A DNA stretch of 38,586 nt from a virus (IMGVR_UViG_3300037264_008951:1-38586), one strand, 5' to 3'. Counted from the first letter of the stretch, positions 21,744 to 31,319 are shown. Made by a program: numbers and translations. Notes: generated by a model not told the origin, from the sequence alone.

Positions 21744-22761
21744 TCCTCAATTTAATTTGGCCCCGTCTTACGCGATGATCCAGCAGGCACTTCAGCAGCG
21801 GGCGGCCATAGAAGGTCAAAGTGGCGCTTCTAGTCCCCTGGCGACCATTAACGCCATCGCTTCTCCGATTGCCGAGCAGCAGCAGTTGGCGAGCGCCCAG
21901 CAGTTTGAAATGGACAAGATTCGGCAGAAGTCGTTGATCGACATGGCGGAGAAGAAGGCGACTGAAGAACCAACCGAATTGGTAACGAAAGACGGGATTC
22001 TCGAATTCTTGGACGCCATGGATTCCAGGGAAGGGAACGAAAATCTCTTTGATGATTTGATTGGCAAGAGGATGACTGAAAAAGAAGCCAGGGCTGAGGC
22101 GACGCGACGACTTTCCATGAAGGCTGAAAAAGAGAAACAGGCGAATGAGATTGATTTAAAAAAACAACGGCAGGCAGAACTTAAAGAAGAAAGGGACAGA
22201 AAATTTGAAGAACGGCGCGGAGAAGAGAAAGAAAGGATCATAAATAAATTTAATCAATCCAATGGCGTTGTTCGCATAAACCAATCGATAGATGCCGCAA
22301 AAACAATTCGTGAATTGGCCAACAGTGGAAATCCTATTGCGGCATCGGCTATTCCCACATATATGGCGCGGGCAAGCGGAGAAGTGGGAAATTTATCTGA
22401 ACCAGACAAAGCTCCCTTTGGCGGTAGTAGGGCTATTTTGCGACGTATGGAGGCAGCATTTGAAGAAGCTTCTTCTGGTGGCATGTCGGATGCCAACCGT
22501 CAGTTCATTAACGAACTTTCAGATTTGATGGAACAAACAGCCAATGCCAACAAAAACGAGCGAGCCAGAGAGCTTTCTTCCCAATATGGAAAATCTTCAG
22601 ATTATCTCGACAAAAAACAGATTTACGAGTTTCTTCGTCCAGAAGGTACAGGCTTGCGCCCTGGCCATACCATAAAGCAAATGAAAAGTAAAAAAGATGG
22701 GAAAATACGTGAAATTGAATTTGACAGGGCCGGAAAACCAGTGAGGATAATTGAAGAATAA
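21730..22761 (+). CDS. Probable internal virion protein, coiled coil, 343 aa
   Basis: Starts GTG at 21730 directly after GGAGGTGATCA, a near-perfect match to the 16S anti-Shine-Dalgarno, inside the end of the previous gene. The sequence is charged and helical throughout (EKEKQANEIDLKKQRQAELK, then EERDRKFEERRGEEKERI). It has no membrane segment. Position between two ejection-type proteins suggests it travels in the head with them. Confidence 0.55.
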   Translation: MAVVDPQFNLAPSYAMIQQALQQRAAIEGQSGASSPLATINAIASPIAEQQQLASAQQFEMDKIRQKSLIDMAEKKATEEPTELVTKDGILEFLDAMDSREGNENLFDDLIGKRMTEKEARAEATRRLSMKAEKEKQANEIDLKKQRQAELKEERDRKFEERRGEEKERIINKFNQSNGVVRINQSIDAAKTIRELANSGNPIAASAIPTYMARASGEVGNLSEPDKAPFGGSRAILRRMEAAFEEASSGGMSDANRQFINELSDLMEQTANANKNERARELSSQYGKSSDYLDKKQIYEFLRPEGTGLRPGHTIKQMKSKKDGKIREIEFDRAGKPVRIIEE

Positions 22762-24473
22762 TGGCTATTGATTTAGATGAATTTGAGGACGTTGACTTGA
22801 ATGATTTCGAGGAAGTGACCCCCACGGGCCTTCCGTCTATCAACGAGCCGACCACGGTGACACCGCCCAATCAACCCGAGGGGATTCAGGTGCCAAAGCC
22901 TGTGCAATCAATTGCTCAACAAATTCTTGCTCCTACCCGCGCAACACGTGGTGTTGCCGTTGGCATAAAGAATTTTCTGGAAGGTGTTTCCCCGGCGGGG
23001 GCAACGTCTTTCATGTCTGGACTTCCTGGATCGCAACTTACACTGCCAGATTTGATTCAACTTAAAAACAATGTCGATAAAACCGTCGAACGCGCCACTG
23101 CTGCTTATCAGCCAGGATTTGAGCCGCAGCCGGGCGAAGAAATCCCTGCTTTCCTTGGAGAAGCCGCTGGCGTTGCCGGAATGCTGGCACCTCTAGCGGC
23201 TGCTGCTCCTGCCGTGGCTGGCGCGGTTGGAGCAACTTCTCCACTTGCCGTTGCCGGAGTCACAGGGGCCGTTGATGCGGCGACCGGCATGGGCCTTACC
23301 GCTTTACAGCAGACTTCCGAGAAAGGGACCGTCTCGCCAGGTGAAGTTGGATTGGTTGGCGCAATTTCCGGGGCGATTCCGTTTGGAAAGCCAATTTATC
23401 AAGGCATAAAAGGCGCTGCCACGAAACTCCTGCCAGAAGTATTGGCGTGGAGCCAAAAAGCGCCTAAAAGATCAGTGAAAATACGCCTTGATGATCCAGA
23501 AATTATGAAGGTTGTTCAGGGAACAGAAGAATCATTAAAGGCGGCTGTTGATGATGCAACGACAGCGTTAAACCAGATTCGTGAAGAAGCTGGGACACAA
23601 CTTCGCAAGGTGAAGGTTGATTTGGGTCTTGAAGTCGCCCCAGAAGAAGAAATTGCGCAGTTGGCAACCAGGGGATCTCCCGAAAAAATTGCACGAGAAG
23701 AAATAAAACAAATGGGTGGTGTCGAAATTGGTGTTGGTGATGATTTTGCGCAGGAAGTTGCCCAAGCTTACGAGGCAGCAAAAAAAGTACCTGAATCGCA
23801 ACGCCTTAAATACCTTTACAACTTAAAGAATCAAATCAACGAAGCTGTCACATTCCGACCTGGCGTTGTTAAGCAGATTGGTCCAAAATCAGAGGGTCGG
23901 TTGAAAACCATCGCTGGAAAAGCTGACAAGGACATGCTGGAACTTCCTGGCGGCGATCGCCTGAAGGAAGGTAACGAACAATTCCACAAAGCCGCTGGAC
24001 TTTATGATGAGCTGCAAAAGAAGCTCGAAACTCCCGGAATGGCAGAAGATTCTTTAGCGAAAATTTTTCGCGGTGATTTAAGCGTTATTACCGAAGGTAA
24101 AAATAGGGAAGTCCAGGCACTTTTGGATAAATTAGACGAGATGGCCGGGAAACCTGTAACTAAACAAATTTGGCGTGAAATGACAGTTAAACATTTCAAA
24201 AAAGGATTAGGTCGTGGTCTCGGATCATTTTTGACTGGTCAGGTTGGTCTTGGAATAGCAGGAAAGGCAGCATTCGCAAGCAATCCAATTCTTGCCGCTG
24301 GTGCATTGGCTACCACTGCACCCCTTGTTTCACCTCGCATAGCTTCTATGTCTATTGCTGCTGGGCAAAAAGCTTCCCCTTATATTAACCGCTTCCTTTC
24401 CACAATTTCCAACCCCAAATTACAAAGCGCGATTATTTCAGCTATCGCCACTCCAAAGGAGAGAAAAAAATGA
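22761..24473 (+). CDS. Probable ejection/internal protein with membrane-active segments, 570 aa
   Basis: The N-terminus is acidic (MAIDLDEFEDVDLNDFEEVT). Hydrophobic Ala/Gly segments lie at about 130-175 (GMLAPLAAAAPAVAGAVGAT) and 485-540 (GIAGKAAFASNPILAAGALA), with a long charged helical region between. This is the layout of large podovirus ejection proteins that cross the envelope ahead of the DNA. TAATG couples it to the gene before and ATGA to the one after. No lytic transglycosylase motif was recognised. Confidence 0.55.
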   Translation: MAIDLDEFEDVDLNDFEEVTPTGLPSINEPTTVTPPNQPEGIQVPKPVQSIAQQILAPTRATRGVAVGIKNFLEGVSPAGATSFMSGLPGSQLTLPDLIQLKNNVDKTVERATAAYQPGFEPQPGEEIPAFLGEAAGVAGMLAPLAAAAPAVAGAVGATSPLAVAGVTGAVDAATGMGLTALQQTSEKGTVSPGEVGLVGAISGAIPFGKPIYQGIKGAATKLLPEVLAWSQKAPKRSVKIRLDDPEIMKVVQGTEESLKAAVDDATTALNQIREEAGTQLRKVKVDLGLEVAPEEEIAQLATRGSPEKIAREEIKQMGGVEIGVGDDFAQEVAQAYEAAKKVPESQRLKYLYNLKNQINEAVTFRPGVVKQIGPKSEGRLKTIAGKADKDMLELPGGDRLKEGNEQFHKAAGLYDELQKKLETPGMAEDSLAKIFRGDLSVITEGKNREVQALLDKLDEMAGKPVTKQIWREMTVKHFKKGLGRGLGSFLTGQVGLGIAGKAAFASNPILAAGALATTAPLVSPRIASMSIAAGQKASPYINRFLSTISNPKLQSAIISAIATPKERKK

Positions 24474-25114
24474 AAGTTTTAAAACGTCTTTTAATTACGG
24501 CCGCTATCCTCGCCGTCCCGCTTCTCGTGAAAGCAGAAGGCCCCTACGAAAGCATGTCGCGGGATAAAACGATGGTTGTTCATTCAACAAGAACGATTGC
24601 TGTTGGTACCGGGGTGGCATTTACCACGCATTCAATTCTTGTTGATCTTTCCAGCGTAACCACTTTTAATCACGACGAAACAGGTGTTATTCATATCTCC
24701 CGCATTGAGCTTTACGTTGATAAATTGGCGGCTTCTACTGGGACAGTGAAAGTGGGTGTTGTGAACAACGTCAATATCGCGACCGGCAGCGTTACCTTCT
24801 TCGGGCGTCTTTCCTTCGAGAAGAATGTCTCCAATACGCAGCCAACGCTTGTTGTGAACATCGAGGAATCGCTTGTACGTACGGATGCCGTTGCTCCAGC
24901 GCCAGGGGGTGCGAACGTCGGGGCGACGCCGTTCATTTATTCTAATGACAACTTAAACGAGTCGACTCTTTTCCAAACAGACATTAATTTGCCGACTCCA
25001 AATGGAAATATTCCTCCTGGATTGGGCGATATCATTCTTTATGCTGCAAACAACGATGTCACGAACACTATTAATGTGATTGCGACTATTTATTATCACA
25101 CGCATCAGAGGTAA
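24470..25114 (+). CDS. Signal-peptide-bearing beta protein, probable tail/appendage component, 214 aa
   Basis: MKVLKRLLITAAILAVPLLV followed by KA/EG is a textbook signal peptide (KxxKR start, cleavage after VKA). The mature protein is Thr/Val/Asn-rich beta structure (IHISRIELYVDKLAAS, VTFFGRLSFEK, LGDIILYAANN). It overlaps the upstream gene by ATGA. It probably belongs to the fibre set that follows. The family is not recognised. Confidence 0.65.
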   Translation: MKVLKRLLITAAILAVPLLVKAEGPYESMSRDKTMVVHSTRTIAVGTGVAFTTHSILVDLSSVTTFNHDETGVIHISRIELYVDKLAASTGTVKVGVVNNVNIATGSVTFFGRLSFEKNVSNTQPTLVVNIEESLVRTDAVAPAPGGANVGATPFIYSNDNLNESTLFQTDINLPTPNGNIPPGLGDIILYAANNDVTNTINVIATIYYHTHQR

Positions 25115-25117
25115 CGA

Positions 25118-26209
25118 TTGCGCAGATGGATTCTTTGCTCGTCATTTCTTTTAACTGCTTCTCTCTCCTGGGGGAAGCCGCGTAATCCTTTACCCCAAAC
25201 GCCGGACCAGATCTGGCAAAACGACCTTGACCTTCTCCAAGACATAAACACGGGTCTTGAAGAAGTCTCTGTTTCTTCCTCCAACCTTCCGTCGGGATCT
25301 ACGCAATACATCCAAAACAGAAACACCCTCCAATCCGGCGCTACGTTTTATGTGTCAAGCGGGACGGTTGCTGGTGATTTTCGAGTGACAGGAAATGTGT
25401 ATTTTGGAACGGGTACAGCGCGGGCACTTATTAATGATATGCCGAAGGTTCAAGTTGAGGGAATTGATTTTGATGGTTCAGCGATTGCATCAATAAGGAA
25501 CCAAGACAACGCCGGGGGAGCTTCTTTGGTTTTATCGAAAACAAGAGGAACGACCGTTGGCTCAGTCACAGCCGTGACAAACAACGATATTTTGGGAGTA
25601 ATTTATTTTTCTGGGGCGGATGGAACCAGTGTGGTCCAAGGGGCGAGGATTCAGGTGCTTGTCAATGGAACCGTTGGAACAAACTCCATGCCTTCTGAGA
25701 TGTTTTTACAAACAGCTCCCGCTGGTTCAACAACCCCGATATCGAACCTCATCGTTAATCCAGGCGGGGAAATTACACGTCCCATGCACCCATCCTTCTT
25801 GGTCACTTCGTCTTCTGATTCAATTAATGCCACAGGTGACGGGACCGAGGCGACCGTTACTTTTCATGATGAAATTTTTGATCAATCTGGGGCGATTACA
25901 AATTCAACGTTTACTGCTTCCATCACGAGCAAATACACTTTTTCCGTTGGAGTGAGAATTGAAAACACAATCGCTTCTCACGACCGATACATAGTTTCTT
26001 TAAGAACAAGCAATCGAGATTACAACGTTGAGTTGTCAACAATAGGCGCGAGGGATTTTTATTCACACCATATTTCTGTCCTCTGCGACATGGACGCGAA
26101 CGACACGGCTTTCGTCACGGCAATTGTTACCAACAGCACGAAAGTTGTGGAAATAAGTGGTGCGGTCGGAGATAGGATCACGTGGTTTTCTGGAAATCTT
26201 CAAGATTGA
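25118..26209 (+). CDS. Tail fibre/appendage protein with signal peptide and C1q-like tip, 363 aa
   Basis: TTG start after AGAGGTAAC. The N-terminus LRRWILCSSFLLTASLSWG is a signal peptide. The middle (SLVLSKTRGTTVGSVTAVTN, then ILGVIYFSGADGTSVVQGAR) matches the shaft-type sequence commonly found in phage fibres. The C-terminal 130 residues (EATVTFHDEIFDQSG, SKYTFSVGVRIEN) resemble the trimeric C1q/TNF jelly roll used as receptor-binding tips. The role is probably host recognition. Confidence 0.7.
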   Translation: MRRWILCSSFLLTASLSWGKPRNPLPQTPDQIWQNDLDLLQDINTGLEEVSVSSSNLPSGSTQYIQNRNTLQSGATFYVSSGTVAGDFRVTGNVYFGTGTARALINDMPKVQVEGIDFDGSAIASIRNQDNAGGASLVLSKTRGTTVGSVTAVTNNDILGVIYFSGADGTSVVQGARIQVLVNGTVGTNSMPSEMFLQTAPAGSTTPISNLIVNPGGEITRPMHPSFLVTSSSDSINATGDGTEATVTFHDEIFDQSGAITNSTFTASITSKYTFSVGVRIENTIASHDRYIVSLRTSNRDYNVELSTIGARDFYSHHISVLCDMDANDTAFVTAIVTNSTKVVEISGAVGDRITWFSGNLQD

Positions 26210-26217
26210 GGGTGATT

Positions 26218-26517
26218 ATGAAAAAGCTAATTATGTTTTTTGCACCATGCCTCATGGCAAGTATTGTGTTTGCCGAATGGTGCACTTCTGAAATCCCCAA
26301 AGAGGACATCGCTATCGTTGAGACTTCTGTGATGGATGCTGAGGAATGGATTCGTACCGCTTGGAACAAAAAGGTTGCTGATCGGAAAGAAGCAATCATA
26401 AAGGAAGAAATTCAGGATTCGCTTCAAAATGATCGCGCTATTCCAGCGAAAAAAGAAGATATTTTGAAAAACGCGGTTAAACGACTTGGAAAAAGAAAAG
26501 AAAGAGAAGCGAAATGA
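26218..26517 (+). CDS. Exported helical protein, 99 aa
   Basis: MKKLIMFFAPCLMASIVFAE is a signal peptide with cleavage after VFA. The mature part is charged helix (EDIAIVETSVMDAEEWIRTA, then KKVADRKEAIIKEEIQDSLQ), possibly a coiled coil. The frame is open upstream to 26182, but the ATG with GAGGGTGA before it is chosen. The stop overlaps the next ATG. It may be a chaperone or a fibre accessory; unknown. Confidence 0.65.
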   Translation: MKKLIMFFAPCLMASIVFAEWCTSEIPKEDIAIVETSVMDAEEWIRTAWNKKVADRKEAIIKEEIQDSLQNDRAIPAKKEDILKNAVKRLGKRKEREAK

Positions 26518-26753
26518 GTGTTATTGACCATCATCTAATCCGTTTCTCTCCGACCAAGATCCCTGAGCAGCGCTTTGACCCGGATGGTAATGGAAATTAT
26601 ATTTATCAAGGCTGGTCTTGGGAACAGAACACGCTCACGAGCACGAGTTCCTGGATGATCGCCAAACTGACCTACAATGGATCGAATCAATTGATAAGGA
26701 TTCAGGTTAAGAGCAATGTTATTTGGGATAACCGTGCTGCCCTATCTTGGTAA
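26514..26753 (+). CDS. Hypothetical beta protein, 79 aa
   Basis: Starts MSVIDHHLIRFSPTKIPEQR. The stretch YIYQGWSWEQNTLTSTSSWM looks like beta structure, and the C-terminus is [19 protein letters not shown]. It overlaps the neighbours at both ends (4 and 38 bases). Its place in the fibre operon suggests a small virion component or a fibre chaperone. Confidence 0.6.
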   Translation: MSVIDHHLIRFSPTKIPEQRFDPDGNGNYIYQGWSWEQNTLTSTSSWMIAKLTYNGSNQLIRIQVKSNVIWDNRAALSW

Positions 26754-27369
26754 GCTAAAAACATCTGAATTCTGGCTTACGGTTCTTGGCTGCGGATTCC
26801 TGTGTTACGACGCCTTCCTGTCTACTCGTATTGCCACAAACCACGCCATCGGAATTTTGATCGTGTTGTCCGCCTACATGATAGCCCGCTCCTTCTTCAA
26901 AAGATCACGCACGTCATCAATTGGCTTTCTTACCAGTGAATTCTATTTTCTGATCGCCGGGGTGGTTGTGTTTTTTCTTTTACACAAGAGGGGCCAATTG
27001 GAGAGCGGGCACTTCATTTTGTTTTCCGCGATTCTTATCGGTGCTTACATTTTGTCGCGCGGGAACACTAAAAGACTTGAGGTGCGCGCGATGCCATTCC
27101 TCTTGTTTTTTCTTCTCATCTCCCCAGCCAATGCTGAAGAATATAAATACAGATTTAATCCATTTACAAACAGGATGGACATCGTAGTCAATATATCATC
27201 CACAAGCGTCGGTTCTCTTATTGACGTATCAACAGCCACCATCATCGATGGTCAATGCTTGGTTTGGTCATCAGCAAGCAGTAGTTTTCAGCCAGGGTCG
27301 TGTGCTGCCACGACAACCGGGGCGCTCTTACTTGAAGACGGCGGAATTTTGCTTCTCGAGGACCAATGA
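26716..27369 (+). CDS. Duplicated holin-like membrane domain fused to a signal-peptide protein, 217 aa
   Basis: Residues 14-64 and 70-121 are two copies of one pattern: [12 protein letters not shown]...[13 protein letters not shown] and [12 protein letters not shown]...[14 protein letters not shown], each with two hydrophobic helices, like small phage holins with TSEF near the membrane entry. At residue 126 a new signal sequence begins ([15 protein letters not shown]), followed by [16 protein letters not shown] and a short Ser/Thr/Leu domain. Either this is one membrane-anchored protein or the C-terminal part is also made separately from 27091. Confidence 0.6.
   Translation: MLFGITVLPYLGKLKTSEFWLTVLGCGFLCYDAFLSTRIATNHAIGILIVLSAYMIARSFFKRSRTSSIGFLTSEFYFLIAGVVVFFLLHKRGQLESGHFILFSAILIGAYILSRGNTKRLEVRAMPFLLFFLLISPANAEEYKYRFNPFTNRMDIVVNISSTSVGSLIDVSTATIIDGQCLVWSSASSSFQPGSCAATTTGALLLEDGGILLLEDQ
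27091..27369 (+). CDS. Possible internal-start product: exported 92-aa protein
   Basis: An in-frame ATG at 27091 has GAGGT 7 bases before it and opens directly into a signal peptide ([15 protein letters not shown], cleavage after ANA). Translation here would release the C-terminal domain as an independent exported protein. Its stop overlaps the start of the large fibre gene (ATGA). Confidence 0.4.
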   Translation: MPFLLFFLLISPANAEEYKYRFNPFTNRMDIVVNISSTSVGSLIDVSTATIIDGQCLVWSSASSSFQPGSCAATTTGALLLEDGGILLLEDQ

Positions 27370-29402
27370 AAAAACTACTTTATTTTCTTCTATTCGTTCC
27401 GTCTGTTGCTTTTGCTGATTCTAAGCTCACTGCCTTGACGGAGCTGTCCAGTGCAACAGCAGACGATCTTCTCTATGTTGTCGACCAGCCCGGCGGAACA
27501 CCCGGTTCCAGAAAAATAATATTTAACAATCTTCAGAAATCTATCACGGTCTTGGGTGCAACAACGACCATCGCTATCCCATCAGTCGGGAGGGGCGTTC
27601 TCCAAACAATTGGGACCAGTTCAACGGTCGTGACCCAGGCTGTGTCTTTATCGAGTCAGGTTATTGGGAATTTGCCGGTAACGAACCTCAATTCAGGGAC
27701 TTCGGCTTCGCCAACGACATTCTGGCGCGGGGATGCGACATGGGCCGCGCCCGCTTCTGGTGGTTCTTCCGCCTTGGCTGTTTCGACGGCAGGCGTTATC
27801 GTTTCAAGCCCGACTTCAAACATAAATTTCGTTTCACATTTTAATGGAAGCCTAGACGGGACAACCACCGCCCAAATCACATTAAACCCATCCACCGTCA
27901 CCTTGCTTGGCGCAACGATTGAAGTCGCTGAGATATCAAACGTGAATGCAGGTACAAATTTAACCGCCGACTTGGAAGAAGAGGCGCATGCAACTGAGCA
28001 TGAGAATGCGGGAGCCGATGAGATAGCCGTAACGGGGCTCTCCGGTCTACTGGCAGACCCGCAGACGATTGTTGTTTCCACAAACAGCCTTGTGGTTAAT
28101 ACGAGCACGGGGATTAATTTTGTAGCTGGCTCAAATGTAACAATTTCTGGAACTGCGACCAGTAGCAACACGATCATCACGATTTCCGCAACAGCCGGAA
28201 GTGGTGCGCCATGGCCCATCGCCGTTGCCACCAACAGCGTCGTCATTTCAAGCCCTACGTTTAAGATTAACTTCATGCCTCCATTCCAAGGCACTCTCGA
28301 CGGGGCCACGACAGCGCAAATCACGTTAAATACTTCTAGCGTAACTCTCTTGGGACCAACAATCGAGGTTGCTGAAATATCCAACGTAAATGCGGGAACC
28401 GACTTAACGGCTGATCTCGAAGAGGAAGCTCATGCTTCAGAGCACGAAAACAGCGGAGCAGATGAAATCAGCGTTACCGGCTTATCGGGTCTATTGGCAG
28501 ATCCGCAAGAGATTCGGTTCAGCACGGGCGGGGTTGTGGTGAGCGTCAGCACGGGACTCAATTTCACCGGGACGGCTCCTATTGTTTTAACAGGAGCGGA
28601 ATCTGGGAATCGTGGAGATCTGACCATCGCTATCACTCAAAACGCCGGAACGGATGTTACCGCCGATCTTGAAGAAGAGGCCCACGTGGCAGAACACCAA
28701 AACGGCGGCGCGGATGAAATAAACCTAGCTGGGCTGGATGGCCTCTTGGCTGACCCACAAAAAATCGTTGTCTCAACAGGCGGGATTATCGTCAACACCA
28801 GCACTGGGATCAATTTTGTGGCTGGCGCGAATATTTCAATTTCTGGAATAGCCACAACAAGCAACACAGTGATAACAATTACCGGGACTGGAAGTGGAAG
28901 CGGTGTAAGTGTTTATCCGGCAACAGCAGCGGCACGGTTTGATTTCGGAATGAATGTCTCATCGGTCAATGTTTCGACACAAAACGTAGCCGTGAGCTTG
29001 ACGTATGATTCGATTAATGTTCGCCTCAAGCTCTCCACGAATACCCATGTTGACGGCATCTTAACGAGTTCAGGGAATGCTTCTGGTTTTTCAACTATCG
29101 ACCGTGGTCTTACGGTCAATGCTGGGAACTATTCGACGAGTGGGTCGTCTTCGGCTTTTACGGTTAAAGGAGCCGCTGGGATTAACTTGCTCTTGGCGGA
29201 CCCGATTGCAAACACCATAACCTCCGCCATCACCACGAGCGTCGGATGGACGCCCGTATCCGCTGCCGATCAAGCATGTAACACGACATGCACCTCTGCT
29301 TGCGCTTTTGGGCTTGGTTTAACGGCGGGGAACATAACGGGAAGTATCTTGGCGTGCACAGACGCGACTGCAGATGTGTGCCTGTGCCTGGGGCCTACCT
29401 AA
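27366..29402 (+). CDS. Tail fibre with signal peptide, three repeats and Cys-rich tip, 678 aa
   Basis: [18 protein letters not shown] is a signal peptide (cleavage after AFA). The mature start [20 protein letters not shown] is the usual opening of many phage fibre proteins. Three copies of a block with [16 protein letters not shown] and GADEI...GL.GLLADPQ lie at about 27942-28070, 28386-28511 and 28641-28765. The last 50 residues carry eight Cys ([29 protein letters not shown]), suited to disulfide bonding outside the cytoplasm. It probably forms a trimeric shaft that binds the host. Confidence 0.75.
   Translation: MKKLLYFLLFVPSVAFADSKLTALTELSSATADDLLYVVDQPGGTPGSRKIIFNNLQKSITVLGATTTIAIPSVGRGVLQTIGTSSTVVTQAVSLSSQVIGNLPVTNLNSGTSASPTTFWRGDATWAAPASGGSSALAVSTAGVIVSSPTSNINFVSHFNGSLDGTTTAQITLNPSTVTLLGATIEVAEISNVNAGTNLTADLEEEAHATEHENAGADEIAVTGLSGLLADPQTIVVSTNSLVVNTSTGINFVAGSNVTISGTATSSNTIITISATAGSGAPWPIAVATNSVVISSPTFKINFMPPFQGTLDGATTAQITLNTSSVTLLGPTIEVAEISNVNAGTDLTADLEEEAHASEHENSGADEISVTGLSGLLADPQEIRFSTGGVVVSVSTGLNFTGTAPIVLTGAESGNRGDLTIAITQNAGTDVTADLEEEAHVAEHQNGGADEINLAGLDGLLADPQKIVVSTGGIIVNTSTGINFVAGANISISGIATTSNTVITITGTGSGSGVSVYPATAAARFDFGMNVSSVNVSTQNVAVSLTYDSINVRLKLSTNTHVDGILTSSGNASGFSTIDRGLTVNAGNYSTSGSSSAFTVKGAAGINLLLADPIANTITSAITTSVGWTPVSAADQACNTTCTSACAFGLGLTAGNITGSILACTDATADVCLCLGPT
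27942..28765 (+). repeat. Three-copy protein-coding repeat in the fibre gene
   Basis: Each copy codes for about 42 residues with EEEAHAxEHExxGADEI and LLADPQ. Copies 1 and 2 belong to a larger duplicated unit of roughly 440-450 bases beginning near 27785 and 28230. The third is shorter and more diverged. Confidence 0.75.
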
Positions 29403-29729
29403 GTGAATTTAGGAAAATGGGCACCCATCTTCTTCGCTCTCTGTACCGGAGTAAGCGATACGGCGTATCGAACACATGTGTTTGGAATAATTCATCAGGC
29501 TTTGACTGTCGATGATTTGAATGAACAAAATAATTATGCGTTTCGTTTTATTAGAAAATCGATACGCTATTCAAAATTAGGCGCCAATGAAAACATAGCG
29601 GCACGCTGTTTTTTGATTGAACTCTATTGTGAAGAAAGGGGGATTCCCATTAGCCGAGCCTCTATTTATCGCCATGGTATGAAACATTGGATTGATGAAA
29701 ATTTTCCAGGAGAAGGCATTGAACCGTAA
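29403..29729 (+). CDS. Hypothetical protein, 108 aa
   Basis: A GTG-start frame beginning directly after the fibre stop (VNLGKWAPIFFALCTGVSDT). It continues as a mostly helical protein with FRFIRKSIRYSKLGANENIA and a C-terminal HWIDENFPGEG. The ribosome site is weak. It could be a fibre assembly protein by location. The family is not recognised. Confidence 0.55.
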   Translation: MNLGKWAPIFFALCTGVSDTAYRTHVFGIIHQALTVDDLNEQNNYAFRFIRKSIRYSKLGANENIAARCFLIELYCEERGIPISRASIYRHGMKHWIDENFPGEGIEP

Positions 29730-30864
29730 AAACATACTCATGCTTTTGTTTTTGCTTTCGACGCCGAATGTTTTTTCGGAGATGCAATCATTGCGCGGCC
29801 AGCAGATGATAGGCATCCCAGATTTCCTTGTCAGTGCCGTATCTGGATTTGCATGGGCTGCGCCTGTTTTAGATGCTGCCGGAGAGATAGCGGCGGCGGT
29901 TTTCAGATTCCCAAACGATGCGACCGTGAGACGTGTCGGAATACGAACGGCCAATATAACGACCGGCGCAACAATCGACATGCGGCTGGAATCAATTGAT
30001 CCAGATACTGGGAATCCGTCTGGAAATCTCTACTGCACCAATTCAAGCGGAACACTTACCATCGCCAGCACAAATGACAGTGTTTGGGTAATGTCTCAGG
30101 CTTTTGTAGCAGATTGTAATGTTGTGCGTGGGACATTGGGTGCCGTTGTGATTCTCCATCGGGGTGTGTTTAATGGCCAAATAGCAACAACCCTGAACGA
30201 AGATTTGCAAAATTTCCCGTTTACAGTTTCTTCTAATTCAGCGTCTGGATATGTGCGATTGGAACGATCCCCTACTTTTGCGCTTGAATACAGTGATTTC
30301 AGTTATGAGCCTATTGCCGGGATAGCCCCCATATCTGCATTTTCCAACACAAATTTTAACCACACCGATGCGACCAATACACGAGGACTAAGATTTCGAC
30401 TTCCTTTTAACGCTCGAATCGTTGGGGCGTGGTTATTTACGCTAGGCGCGGCGGAACAGAACATTAAACTTTTTGATTCGGACGGTGCTTCTGTCATTGC
30501 TTCCGTGAAGCTATCAACAGCATCCATGTTTAATGATGCGTCAACCAGATTGGTATTTGCCACCTTTACTTCATCAGCAACACTTCTCGCAGACCAATGG
30601 TATCGACTTGTTCAATCGCCAACAGGTCCGTCCGATGTGGCTGCTTGGACAATCAGCGTTACTTCGCCAACCAACATGGCAACGCTTCCATTCGGGGATA
30701 ATTTTCATTTAACAACGGCAGCTAATCCAACGCAAGAGTCGAGTTGGACAAACACGACAACCGTTCAGAGGCCGCTGATCGGTCCTATTATCGACGGCAT
30801 TGATACCTCTGGTGGATCGAATATATTTTATGACTCAACGCTTTATGATGCGGTGATTCAATAA
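29719..30864 (+). CDS. Signal-peptide-bearing beta protein, probable tail appendage, 381 aa
   Basis: The preferred start is TTG at 29719 with AGGAG 6 bases upstream; TTG 29692 and ATG 29695 are in-frame alternatives without such a site. LNRKNILMLLFLLSTPNVFS is a signal peptide. The mature protein holds two beta jelly-roll-like halves (VRRVGIRTANITTGATIDMR; LRFRLPFNARIVGAWLFTLG). It ends IFYDSTLYDAVIQ. TAATG couples it to the endolysin gene. Probably a capping or receptor-binding appendage. Confidence 0.65.
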   Translation: MNRKNILMLLFLLSTPNVFSEMQSLRGQQMIGIPDFLVSAVSGFAWAAPVLDAAGEIAAAVFRFPNDATVRRVGIRTANITTGATIDMRLESIDPDTGNPSGNLYCTNSSGTLTIASTNDSVWVMSQAFVADCNVVRGTLGAVVILHRGVFNGQIATTLNEDLQNFPFTVSSNSASGYVRLERSPTFALEYSDFSYEPIAGIAPISAFSNTNFNHTDATNTRGLRFRLPFNARIVGAWLFTLGAAEQNIKLFDSDGASVIASVKLSTASMFNDASTRLVFATFTSSATLLADQWYRLVQSPTGPSDVAAWTISVTSPTNMATLPFGDNFHLTTAANPTQESSWTNTTTVQRPLIGPIIDGIDTSGGSNIFYDSTLYDAVIQ

Positions 30865-31319
30865 TGGATGAGAAAATAAAACTTCATCGGCCCGTGGCTG
30901 CTGAATTCAAGATATCCAGTCCCTATGGGCCGAGAATTCATCCGGTTACTGGGGAGACCGGGAAAATGCACTACGGTGTTGACTTTGCAACACCATCAGG
31001 GACTCCCATTGTAGCGGCCCTAAGCGGCATCATCGCGCGCATCGGCTGGGAAGATGAGAATGATCACGGCAAAGGATTCGGTCTGCGTGTTTGGCAGCGC
31101 TGTGGAGATATTTTTATTTGCTACGCGCATCTTTCGCAGGTGGAAGTTTACGCCGGGTACAACGTTACGGCTGGCGAAAGGATTGGGTTAACAGGAAATA
31201 CGGGGGCTTCTTCGGGAAGTCATTGCCATGTCGAAGTGAGAAAAGGGGGGATTGCTGGATTTAAAGGTGTCGAGTTCGAGTTCATTGAAGATATTGAACG
31301 ACCACTGGATGCTGCATGA
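30864..31319 (+). CDS. M23 (LytM-type) endopeptidase, probable endolysin, 151 aa
   Basis: Shows the full zinc-peptidase set: H36-x3-D40 in MHYGVDFA, catalytic H89 in CYAHLS, and H120-x-H122 in GSHCHVEV, with SSPYGPRIHPVTG before. M23 enzymes cut peptide cross-links in peptidoglycan. It has no signal peptide, so a holin would be needed for access. It opens the lysis cassette and is coupled to both neighbours (TAATG, ATGA). Confidence 0.9.
   Translation: MDEKIKLHRPVAAEFKISSPYGPRIHPVTGETGKMHYGVDFATPSGTPIVAALSGIIARIGWEDENDHGKGFGLRVWQRCGDIFICYAHLSQVEVYAGYNVTAGERIGLTGNTGASSGSHCHVEVRKGGIAGFKGVEFEFIEDIERPLDAA

Noticed and set aside
27656-28384. 242-codon open frame antisense to the fibre gene
   Set aside because: It mirrors the Thr/Val/Ala-rich fibre repeats and has no independent support.
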